Part shown: one piece after another, positions 43,501 to 51,042 of the stretch | How positions within the stretch are numbered: the first letter of the stretch is position 1 | Layout of the letters: every line of letters starts with the position of its first letter | Assembly (NCBI GenBank): GCA_000024525.1 | Contig: CP001769.1 | Span: forward strand, 372,001 to 436,000 | DNA from: Spirosoma linguale DSM 74 | GTDB lineage: Bacteria > Bacteroidota > Bacteroidia > Cytophagales > Spirosomataceae | Direction: 5' to 3' | Length of the DNA stretch: 64,000 nt | The notes under the pieces: model-generated | Databases searched by the model: none | Told to the model about the DNA's origin: nothing | The model's input: only the letters and a program-made list of their open reading frames with translations | Position numbers and translations under genes: made by a program

Positions 43501-45033
43501 ATGAACTACCGAAGCCTGAAAGCATCAAAATTACTGACAATCTCAACGCTTGGCGAATTAAAAGCCGCTGGCTATGAAACCCGCTCAATCAAACAGGAAC
43601 TGCGGGATAATCTGATTGACCGAATTAAGGAAAAAGAAATCGTTTTTCCGGGAATATGGGGGTACGAAGACACGGTTATTCCCGACGTCGAACGCGCCAT
43701 CCTGTCCATGCACCACATCAATCTGTTGGGCCTTCGGGGACAGGCAAAGACCCGTATTGCCCGGCTGATGATTAACCTGCTGGACGAGTATATTCCTGTT
43801 GTGGCCGGGTCGGAATTAAACGACGACCCGATGCAGCCGCTTTCCCGGTTTGCCATCGACCTTATTGCCGAAAAAGGGGATCAGACGCCTATTTCCTGGA
43901 TGCACCGCAACGAGCGATACACCGAGAAACTGGCTACACCAGACGTATCGGTAGCCGATTTGATTGGCGACGTAGACCCTATCAAGGCAGCTACGCTTAA
44001 GTTGCCGTATTCGGATGAGCGGACGATTCACTACGGATTGATTCCGCGTTCCCACCGCTGTATTTTCGTTATTAACGAATTGCCCGATTTGCAGGCACGG
44101 ATTCAGGTATCGCTATTCAATATTTTGCAGGAAGGCGATATTCAGATTCGGGGCTTTAAGCTGCGCCTGCCGCTCGATATACAGTTTGTGTTTACCGCAA
44201 ACCCGGAAGATTATACCAACCGGGGCAGCATTGTAACCCCGCTTAAAGACCGGATCGACTCCCAGATCGTGACCCACTACCCGAAATCCATCGAAATCGG
44301 GAAGAAAATCACGTTGCAGGAAGCCGTCGTAAAAACCGAGCAGAAAGGCATGGTTAAGACTAACGATCTGGTTGCTGATTTGATCGAACAGGTGGCACTC
44401 GAAGCCCGCGAAAGCGAATACGTCGATTCGAAAAGTGGCGTGTCGGCCCGGATGACTATCTCGGCCTACGAGAATCTCCTGTCTTCGGCCGAACGCCGGG
44501 CGTTGATCAACGGGGAGAAAGAAACGTATGTGCGCGTTTCTGACCTGTACGGGGTCGTTCCCGCTATTTGTGGTAAAGTTGAGCTGGTGTACGAAGGGGA
44601 GGTGGAAGGGCCGGTTATTGTGGCGCAAAACCTAATCGGTAAAGCTATCCGTAACCAGTTTCTGGCCTATTTCCCAAATCCCGAAAAAGCCAAAAAAGAC
44701 AAGCGGGGCAATCCGTATAAGAAAGTCACCGACTGGTTTGGCGATGGCAATACGATGGAGTTCCTCAACGACTTATCGAACCGCGATTACGAAGCCCGGC
44801 TGCGTACCATCGACGGACTCGACGATCTTGTCGACGGTTTCCACCCGCGCCTGAGCAAAACCGAAAAGCTGTTTATGATGGAGTTCGCCCTGCATGGTCT
44901 GGCCGAACACTCGCTGGTTGGTAAGAAAGCAATGGATACGGGTTTGTCATTCAAGGACTTGCTTGGGTCGATGTTCAACCCCGGAACCAATTTTGGTGAA
45001 GAGGATGAAGATGAAGACGACGACCGGTTCTAG
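43501..45033 (+). CDS. MoxR-like AAA+ ATPase (magnesium chelatase-like)
   Basis: A 510-residue AAA+ protein. The P-loop is GLRGQAKT (77-84), the MoxR-type variant with Ala before the Lys. The Walker B-type strand is IFVINELPDL, with N192-E193 in place of DE, as in chelatase subunits. FTANPEDYTNRG is sensor 1. The C-terminal half is helical and ends in a run of acidic residues. ATPases of this type work with VWA proteins as chaperones or chelatases; a VWA gene of the right kind lies at 62355, about 17 kb away. Confidence 0.88.
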   Translation: MNYRSLKASKLLTISTLGELKAAGYETRSIKQELRDNLIDRIKEKEIVFPGIWGYEDTVIPDVERAILSMHHINLLGLRGQAKTRIARLMINLLDEYIPVVAGSELNDDPMQPLSRFAIDLIAEKGDQTPISWMHRNERYTEKLATPDVSVADLIGDVDPIKAATLKLPYSDERTIHYGLIPRSHRCIFVINELPDLQARIQVSLFNILQEGDIQIRGFKLRLPLDIQFVFTANPEDYTNRGSIVTPLKDRIDSQIVTHYPKSIEIGKKITLQEAVVKTEQKGMVKTNDLVADLIEQVALEARESEYVDSKSGVSARMTISAYENLLSSAERRALINGEKETYVRVSDLYGVVPAICGKVELVYEGEVEGPVIVAQNLIGKAIRNQFLAYFPNPEKAKKDKRGNPYKKVTDWFGDGNTMEFLNDLSNRDYEARLRTIDGLDDLVDGFHPRLSKTEKLFMMEFALHGLAEHSLVGKKAMDTGLSFKDLLGSMFNPGTNFGEEDEDEDDDRF

Positions 45034-45048
45034 TCGATAAATTAATAG

Positions 45049-45090
45049 GAAACAGGAAAGGCGTGCCAAATGGCACGCCTTTCCTGTTTC
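45049..45090. terminator. Perfect 20-bp-arm bidirectional terminator
   Basis: GAAACAGGAAAGGCGTGCCA (45049-45068) pairs exactly with TGGCACGCCTTTCCTGTTTC (45071-45090) around an AA loop. It lies between the convergent ATPase and beta-helix genes, and its right end overlaps the stop codon of the latter. Confidence 0.75.
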
Positions 45091-47320
45091 ATGGCACGCG
45101 CAAATCGGCTGTGGCCATGTCGTCCTGACCATCCGTTGTGCCGGAACCTGGCTGGCTGTCGGGATCGGGTTGATTGCTGGTCAGGATTTCTGCGAACAAC
45201 AAGGCTGCGTTGCGTAGGTTAATGCGTACGTAGGCGGTTAGCAGAGCCTGAGTTCCCGCGTTGACTGTCCCAACCGTTCCCACAATCGCTTGGCCCGTCT
45301 GGGTAAATCCGGAACCCGACACAAAGGAAAGGCCAGCCGGAAGAGTAAGCGACAGGGACACACCCGTTGCTGCCAAGCCGCCTGCGTTACTAACCTGACA
45401 GATAACCGCCACCACATCACCCACGAGCGGGGTTCGGTTCGAAAGGGAAATGGATAAACTAAGGTCGGCTTTCGTAGGGTCTGGAGCGGGTTGGTTTGAG
45501 ACAACCGACGGTAAGGGAACCTGATTTGGATTCGGTGATGCATAGACAGTTCCGTTGTCATCCGTGGTACGGACATCTGTTTGCGCGGCATCGTCCTGTC
45601 CGTCGCCGGTACCGGAATCAGGCTGGCTGTCGGGATCTCTTTGGTCACTGTTTGTGATCTGGGACGCGTTGCTATAGCGCCCGGGTTGTTCGGGCTGCAA
45701 CTGGTAGGAGAACGTTGTTGATTTTCCCGGCTCCAGTGAAGCAACTGTGCCATAAACGAGGGTAAACGAATTGGATACATCTTTACCTCCCACGAAGCTC
45801 AAAGAAGGAGGGAGTCGATTGTTCCAGGTAACATTGGTAGCCGGGTCGGGACCGTCGTTGGTAATGGTCAGCTTATACTCAATGGGTTGTTTAACCGCCG
45901 TTGCGCGCGTGCCGACCGCGAGTGTCATGCGTAGGTCAGCCATAGGAATGTACTCGTAGGCACCCCTATCGATTCGGCCGTTCACAATCCGTGGCTCGTT
46001 AGCCAGATCTGTTGCCGAAACGGTGCTGGTTGTACTGGCAGGATCGCCGGTATTTATGGCCGGACTGTTTGGGCGTACCCTGTAGTTATAACTGGCCGGG
46101 TCAACGAACAGCGGATCAACGTTTGTGTTGCCCGTACCCGAGAACCCTCCCTGAACGTTGGAGTACGTTATGGCGTAGGTGGGTGCTATTCTGTTCGAGC
46201 CGGTATCATGGGCAACATCGTTCGTCCACACAAGGCTGTTCGTTAGGCGAATGGTTATGTATGAATCGCTGTAACACGCGCTATAGATACCGCTTCCGGC
46301 TGTTCCGGCTGAGTTATCGGCCAGCACACAATTGGTGAGTGTAGGATTGGCCGAGCAGCCAATGGTGGCAGAGACCTGCATACCTCCTCCAGAGCCGCTG
46401 GCCTGGTTATGGTCGATCAGGCAATTGGTTAGGGTGGGGTTGAGAAAGGCATAGAACCCACTGGCGAAGACAAGGCCTGCCCCTGAACTGGCAGTATTCT
46501 CTTCAAACACACAGTTGGTGAGTACCGGGTTATTTATGCCTGCGTTGAAGGTAGCATTGCTCAAGAAGCCTCCTCCAAGGACGGCCCTGTTTCGCCTGAA
46601 CACGCAGCCTGTTAGTATGGGGCTGCAAAGGCCCCGGTAACCGTAGTTGTAAACGCCACCCCCACTGAAGGAGGCACTGTTTTCCTGAAAAATGCAGTTT
46701 ATACACGTGGATGAACTCTCTCCGCCGTCGTGGGCGTCGTTGTAAAGGCCTCCGCCATTAACGGCCGTGTTCGCTGTAATCAGGCAGTTTTTCAGAATAG
46801 GCCTGCTTTTGTTGCCTGTACCACTACCATTGTTGTAGATCCCTCCCCCCGAATCATGCGGGGATGTACCGGCATTTGAATTTCCTCCCGTAATGACTAC
46901 GCCATCCAGACGTGTGTCGCTGGATGCGTTCGTGAAAGTTATAACATGGTAGTTGTTGTCGGTGATGCTGGTTGGGTCGCCGGTTTCGCCCGTTAGGGTT
47001 GTGCTGGAAGGTGAACTCAGCAAGCGATCGCTCAAGGCTGTTTCATTCCCTATGAACCCGCCATATACTTGTACACCCGATGGAATGGCAAAGGTTTCAG
47101 TTCTTGATGAGCCAAGGGAATACTGCCCACCAGACAGCCAGAGCTGTGTTCCTGCCGATGCTGAGAGTAACTTACTCCGTAACTGCGAATTTCCCGGCAG
47201 GGCGTTGGTCCACGATGAACCGGACTGATTACCCGCCCCCGTGGGCGTTACATAAATGATAGACTGACTGTAGACCGAAACAGATAGAAAAACCAGAAGA
47301 CAGGAAAAGCAAGCGTTCAC
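45089..47320 (-). CDS. Beta-helix (choice-of-anchor Q) and DUF11 repeat surface protein
   Basis: A 743-residue exported protein with a signal peptide (1-19, ending VYSQ). Residues about 20-430 form a right-handed beta-helix of polymorphic-outer-membrane-protein type with many LTNCVFEENTASSGAGL-like rungs, ending in a choice-of-anchor Q motif (RIDRGAYEY). Two DUF11 domains follow (about 435-560 and 605-735). The start is a GTG at 47320; no ATG gives a signal peptide. There is no T9SS sorting domain after the last DUF11, so the attachment mechanism is unclear. Confidence 0.87.
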   Translation of the reverse strand: MNACFSCLLVFLSVSVYSQSIIYVTPTGAGNQSGSSWTNALPGNSQLRSKLLSASAGTQLWLSGGQYSLGSSRTETFAIPSGVQVYGGFIGNETALSDRLLSSPSSTTLTGETGDPTSITDNNYHVITFTNASSDTRLDGVVITGGNSNAGTSPHDSGGGIYNNGSGTGNKSRPILKNCLITANTAVNGGGLYNDAHDGGESSSTCINCIFQENSASFSGGGVYNYGYRGLCSPILTGCVFRRNRAVLGGGFLSNATFNAGINNPVLTNCVFEENTASSGAGLVFASGFYAFLNPTLTNCLIDHNQASGSGGGMQVSATIGCSANPTLTNCVLADNSAGTAGSGIYSACYSDSYITIRLTNSLVWTNDVAHDTGSNRIAPTYAITYSNVQGGFSGTGNTNVDPLFVDPASYNYRVRPNSPAINTGDPASTTSTVSATDLANEPRIVNGRIDRGAYEYIPMADLRMTLAVGTRATAVKQPIEYKLTITNDGPDPATNVTWNNRLPPSLSFVGGKDVSNSFTLVYGTVASLEPGKSTTFSYQLQPEQPGRYSNASQITNSDQRDPDSQPDSGTGDGQDDAAQTDVRTTDDNGTVYASPNPNQVPLPSVVSNQPAPDPTKADLSLSISLSNRTPLVGDVVAVICQVSNAGGLAATGVSLSLTLPAGLSFVSGSGFTQTGQAIVGTVGTVNAGTQALLTAYVRINLRNAALLFAEILTSNQPDPDSQPGSGTTDGQDDMATADLRVP

Positions 47321-47697
47321 AACGAGTCAATAATGGGTGGATACAAGCCAATTGGGGCGTTTCAAATCTCTTTATTTTTGATGAGTAGACCCCTATTTAA
47401 TTAGATTATTAATTATTCGGATAGTGGCCCGGTGCAGGTTAACGAATGTGATGATAAAGGACAATCTTGCCCCGCCGTTTTCGGGAATTGTGTAATTACC
47501 TGAGAAAATCCTGTAAATTAATTTCCTGGCAAAGCCTTTATCTTTGTTCCTGTAAACGTATGTCCAGAGTGCAAGCGAACAGCTACCCGCTTCATTGAAT
47601 AGGGTTATTCTGGCTGGTAGTCCCTTGTCTGGTCACTTTACGCCACTTGATAGGGTTGCTCATTACTGCTATTTCATCCAGAAAATTTGATGAACTC
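47321..47697. other. Intergenic region, beta-helix gene / DUF3347 gene
   Basis: About 375 bp between divergent genes. It contains an AT-rich stretch near 47380-47420 and a -7-like box at 47539. I see no supported coding region or structured RNA. Confidence 0.5.
47539..47546 (+). promoter_or_regulatory. Candidate -7 box upstream of DUF3347 gene
   Basis: TATCTTTG matches TAnnTTTG exactly but lies about 150 bp before the ATG and lacks a convincing -33 TTG. Confidence 0.25.
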
Positions 47698-48174
47698 ATG
47701 AAAACAAGTCTCTTTACGTTTGCCGTTCTGGTTTTTTCAATCTCCTCCCTGGCCGCTTCGGCGCAGACCACCGCTCCGGCGCTGAGTGCTTATTACAGCG
47801 TCAAGGACGCTCTTGTATCTACGGATGCCGCCAAAGCCAAAGCGAGCGCAACGACTTTGGTAGTCGCTCTGGGTAAAGTCGACGCGGCCCGGCTGTCGGC
47901 AAGTGATAAAAAAAACCTTGCTACAGCGAAAGCCAGGGCGACTACCATTAGCCGGACGGCCGACGTTAACGCACAAAGAACGCAATTCGAGGCCCTTTCG
48001 ACCAGTATGATTGCGCTGGCTAAAGCGACTAAACCAGCTAAAACGTACGTGCAGTACTGCCCGATGGCCGCTGAGGGGAAGGGTGCCTTTTGGCTCAGCG
48101 ATAAGCGCGAGGTACGGAATCCATACTACGGCGACAAGATGCTGAAGTGCGGCTCAGTAAAAGAAGAAATCTAA
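47698..48174 (+). CDS. DUF3347 domain-containing exported protein
   Basis: A 158-residue protein with a signal peptide (1-22, ending ASAQ). The remaining helical, Ala/Lys-rich body with the ALSAYYSVKDALVSTDAAKA start and the YCPMAAEGKGAFWLSDKREV end matches DUF3347. The CPM and final C motif near YGDKMLKCG look like a metal-binding pair, and the domain often accompanies copper-efflux proteins; here it is alone. I use the ATG at 47698, which opens the signal peptide. The function is not established. Confidence 0.9.
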   Translation: MKTSLFTFAVLVFSISSLAASAQTTAPALSAYYSVKDALVSTDAAKAKASATTLVVALGKVDAARLSASDKKNLATAKARATTISRTADVNAQRTQFEALSTSMIALAKATKPAKTYVQYCPMAAEGKGAFWLSDKREVRNPYYGDKMLKCGSVKEEI

Positions 48175-48267
48175 TGTCACAACACCCCGGAAGTAGCCTA
48201 AGCGGTCGTTTTCGGGGTACTTGTAACGCACTGGTTGAAGTGTACACGGTTGTGCCAGAGCATAAAA

Positions 48268-48285
48268 AAAGGCCAAATGGCCTTT
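48268..48285. terminator. Short bidirectional terminator
   Basis: AAAGGCCA (48268-48275) and TGGCCTTT (48278-48285) form a small stem preceded by a run of A residues on the plus strand, which is a T-run for the minus-strand YbjQ gene. It lies between convergent DUF3347 and YbjQ genes. Confidence 0.7.
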
Positions 48286-48307
48286 CACATTTGGTAAGAC
48301 TAATGAT

Positions 48308-48628
48308 TTATTCGACAACAACGGCGGTACCGTTGGCGCTAACCATCAGCATGGAACCGTTGCCGCCAATGGTCTGGTAATCCAGATCGACGCCAATCAC
48401 GGCGGTGGCACCCAGCCGGGTCGCCTGATCGATCATTTCTTTGAGCGCAATACTTTTCGCTTCGCGCAAGGCCTGCACGTAAGCGCCTGAATGACCACCC
48501 ACCACATCCTTGATGCTGGTGAAAAAATCCTTGACAAGGTTGGCCCCGATGATGGCCTCACCATTGACCAGACCTACATATTTTGTAATAGCTTTCCCTT
48601 CAATGTTGGAGGTAGTAGTTACGAGCAT
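48308..48628 (-). CDS. YbjQ family (UPF0145) protein
   Basis: A 106-residue single-domain protein of the YbjQ/UPF0145 family. The [14 protein letters not shown] start, the [13 protein letters not shown] segment, and [17 protein letters not shown] are characteristic. The family is annotated as a possible heavy-metal-binding, homopentameric fold, but its function is unknown. Upstream on the minus strand there is a repeat TAACTTTAGCAC occurring twice (48633-48657 region), close to the -7 consensus. The nested palindromic element lies further upstream. Confidence 0.92.
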   Translation of the reverse strand: MLVTTTSNIEGKAITKYVGLVNGEAIIGANLVKDFFTSIKDVVGGHSGAYVQALREAKSIALKEMIDQATRLGATAVIGVDLDYQTIGGNGSMLMVSANGTAVVVE

Positions 48629-48762
48629 GGGACGACGTGCTAAAGTTATCAGGTGCTAAAGTTAGGCAGTAGTTTGGTTGGACGAACATTCTACCCAATT
48701 TTTACCCTATATAACTTGTCGAGAGTGCCATAAAATGGCTGTCAGGCTGGATTATGGTGTAT

Positions 48763-48897
48763 GCTGGCGCGGGTATTTACCCGTGCCTGTTTATGTCGTC
48801 AGCATTCGCTGACGCATTTTGGTCAACAGTTGTATTTGTTATAAACTGTCAGCGAATGCTGACGAATGAACAGGCACGGGTAAATACCCGCGCCAGC
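48763..48897. repeat. Nested palindromic element, copy B
   Basis: Left arm 48763-48814 and right arm 48846-48897 are inverted copies with about three differences. Each arm again has two small palindromes: GCGGGTATTTACCCG and CGTCAGCATTCGCTGACG. The loop is 31 nt. The arms are similar to those of copy A at 29925-30046. It lies between two minus-strand genes (LytTR regulator and YbjQ). Confidence 0.8.
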
Positions 48898-48905
48898 ACG
48901 AAAAT

Positions 48906-48972
48906 CAGTTTGTTCGCTTACAGCCAGCGGTATATGTTATAAACTGTCAGCTTGTTCGTTTATAGCCAGCGG
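48906..48972. repeat. Direct repeat at the 3' end of the LytTR gene
   Basis: A 25-bp sequence at 48906-48930 (ending CAGCCAGCGG) recurs at 48948-48972 with three differences; the second copy contains the last codons of the LytTR gene. A second unit, GTTATAAACTGTCAG, occurs at 48838-48852 and 48936-48950. The duplications sit at the edge of palindromic element B and may mark its insertion. Confidence 0.65.
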
Positions 48973-49724
48973 GCAATGAACTGGCCAAAAACATCTTTGT
49001 ACTGATCGCTGACGGGTATGACCACCGAACCGATCTGGACGGAGTTCCGGGTAAACGCGCTGATCCGTTGTAGCGAGATAATAAACGACCGGTGAACCCG
49101 CATGAACTGATTGGCTGGCAATTTTTCTTCCAGCCCCTTCAAACTAGTCAGCGATAGCAAAGGCTTATCCGGCTCACTTTGCCGATATACTTTCACGTAA
49201 TCCTTCAGTCCTTCAATGTATAAAATGTCGTTGTAAGCAATGCGAACCAATTGGTATTCGACTTTTAGAAAGAGGTGATCGTCGGCTATTTCGTTGGGAG
49301 CGGCCAGAACCTGAGCCGCCGGGACTGGTTCCGTCCGCTGAACCAGATCAAAATACTGCCGGGCTTTACTCGCTGCCCGTAAAAATTCTTCGTAGTTGAA
49401 CGGCTTCAGCAAGTAGTCCAGCGCATCGACTCGAAAGCCATCGAGCGCAAACTGATCGAAAGCGGTGGTAAAGACAATTCGTGTCGTGTGCGCCCCCCGG
49501 TTACTCCGCTCCAGAACGCGGGCCAGTTCCAGACCGGTCAGGTCCGGCATTTGGATGTCCAGGAAAACTACATTCACGGGAGGGCCGGATAGTAACCCCT
49601 CTAAGGCTTCGACAGCGCTGCTGTAGCGACCGGCTAACTGGAGAAAAGGCGTTTTTTCAATGAAGGCACAAACAAGGCCTAATGCCAGCGGCTCATCATC
49701 GACGGCAATGCAGGAAAGAGTCAT
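48960..49724 (-). CDS. LytTR family response regulator
   Basis: A 254-residue two-component regulator. The receiver has acidic residues D9-D10, phosphoacceptor D56 in VFLDIQMPDLTG and the late Lys in YLLKPF. The LytTR DNA-binding domain (about 150-254) shows the IEGLKDYVKVY and FMRVHRSFIISL motifs. The start overlaps the kinase stop by 4 bp, so this is one operon. The divergent TonB-dependent receptor is a possible target. Confidence 0.94.
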   Translation of the reverse strand: MTLSCIAVDDEPLALGLVCAFIEKTPFLQLAGRYSSAVEALEGLLSGPPVNVVFLDIQMPDLTGLELARVLERSNRGAHTTRIVFTTAFDQFALDGFRVDALDYLLKPFNYEEFLRAASKARQYFDLVQRTEPVPAAQVLAAPNEIADDHLFLKVEYQLVRIAYNDILYIEGLKDYVKVYRQSEPDKPLLSLTSLKGLEEKLPANQFMRVHRSFIISLQRISAFTRNSVQIGSVVIPVSDQYKDVFGQFIARWL

Positions 49725-50788
49725 GATAGGTCGAGGGTTAGTTGAACCTGGTATTCACCGGCGGGTGTTTGCTCGTTGATCTGTAACGCATAACGGCCCG
49801 GATAAAGCAGGTCGAGCCGTCGGCGGGTGTTGGTCAGGCCAATTCCGTTGCCCGTTTCGAGCGAGGGCGATTTGTCGAGGAACAGGGTATTGCGAACATC
49901 GAGCAGGAGCTGATTCTGCTGTTGCTGAATGGCAATATGGATCTGGCTTGAATGCAGGGCGCTGACGCCATGTTTAAATGCATTTTCCACAAAAGGAAGC
50001 AGGAGCATGGGGGCAATGGGCCGGTCGTTGAGCGGGCTGGGAGGGGTAAGCGTAACGGTTACCTTATCCGTTAGCCGAAGCTGCATGAGCTGGATGTAAT
50101 CGCTCACGAAGGCCAGTTCTTTACTCAGCAGCGTGGTACCAGTCTGGGTATCATACAGCACGTACCGCATCATACGCGAAAGCCGGTGTAAGGCTTCGCG
50201 GGCCGTTTCCACATCGAGCAGGGTGAGGGCGTAGATGTTATTCAGCGTATTGAAGAAGAAGTGCGGATTGATCTGCGCCTTCAGAAAAGACAGTTCGGAG
50301 GTTGTTTTAGCCTGTTCCAGCGCCAGCCTCAGGTTCGCATCGGCTTGCCATTTCTGGAGCAGCGACAGGCTGGTACTCATGCCCAGCATCAGTAAAATGG
50401 TGAACATATTTGGCTGAATCCAGCCGTATGTTTTGGGGTGTCCTTTACCATCGGGATGAAATGCTTTATGCACCAGAATCGGCAGGTTGAACCAACTCTC
50501 GACCGCCCACAGGATGAGCAATATGCCAACGATAACACCCGTGAGCGTCATGATATAGCGGCTTCGCTGGTCCTGCAACAGCAATCGGGGAACCAGTACC
50601 TGTAAATTCAGATAGAACATGCCCACCATCAGGCAGAAAAAAATGCCCTGCCGAACCCAAAATAAGTCAGGAAGTCGAATTTCTGAACCAAAAGATTGGG
50701 AGAAAAAAAGCAGATAGCCCAGCAATCCCCAGCCTAATACATGACTGAGGAGCGGAACATACCGGCGGGAAAACAGGGTAGCAGCCAT
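49721..50788 (-). CDS. LytS-like sensor histidine kinase
   Basis: A 355-residue membrane kinase. Four membrane helices span about residues 12-32, 46-68, 78-98 and 127-145. The His_kinase motif with phosphoacceptor H176 follows (KAQINPHFFFNTLNNI), then an HATPase segment with PFVENAFKHG and GNGIGLTNTRRRL. There is no periplasmic sensor domain, so the signal may be membrane-borne. I use the ATG at 50788 rather than a longer in-frame start 18 codons earlier. It is coupled to the LytTR regulator. Confidence 0.93.
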   Translation of the reverse strand: MAATLFSRRYVPLLSHVLGWGLLGYLLFFSQSFGSEIRLPDLFWVRQGIFFCLMVGMFYLNLQVLVPRLLLQDQRSRYIMTLTGVIVGILLILWAVESWFNLPILVHKAFHPDGKGHPKTYGWIQPNMFTILLMLGMSTSLSLLQKWQADANLRLALEQAKTTSELSFLKAQINPHFFFNTLNNIYALTLLDVETAREALHRLSRMMRYVLYDTQTGTTLLSKELAFVSDYIQLMQLRLTDKVTVTLTPPSPLNDRPIAPMLLLPFVENAFKHGVSALHSSQIHIAIQQQQNQLLLDVRNTLFLDKSPSLETGNGIGLTNTRRRLDLLYPGRYALQINEQTPAGEYQVQLTLDLS

Positions 50789-50833
50789 AATCGCTTGAGA
50801 AGCTGCAAGTTTACACCAAATTCTAATTTCCCC

Positions 50834-50936
50834 ATCGGCCAATCGCTGGTTGACCTGAATTCACCGATAGGGTCGGTCTTTCAGTCGATAGATCGGCCAT
50901 TCGGTGAGGCCGCATCGGCCGATTCGATTCTATCGG
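50834..50936. promoter_or_regulatory. Repeated ATCGGCC motif upstream of TonB receptor
   Basis: The gap between the kinase gene and the TonB receptor has three ATCGGCC units (50834, 50892, 50914), each followed by an AATCG- or ATTCG-like tail, plus CCGATAG (50864) and its complement CTATCGG (50930). Such clustered short repeats suggest a protein-binding region, perhaps for the LytTR regulator; the sequence is not the known LytTR consensus. Confidence 0.4.
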
Positions 50937-51042
50937 TTAAAACCGGGTCTCTGTCGACGTTTATACCCTAACGGTCTATTGCGTTTTTACGGTTCACAGA
51001 ATAGACGTTGCTTTGGTCAGTTAATTCGTGATACAACTGACA

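Noticed and set aside
45238..45780. A 180-codon minus-strand frame within the beta-helix gene
   Set aside because: It is in another frame of the DUF11 region, Arg/Pro-rich, and has no domain.
48754..48942. A 62-codon frame over palindrome B
   Set aside because: It is produced by the palindromic repeat and has no protein features.
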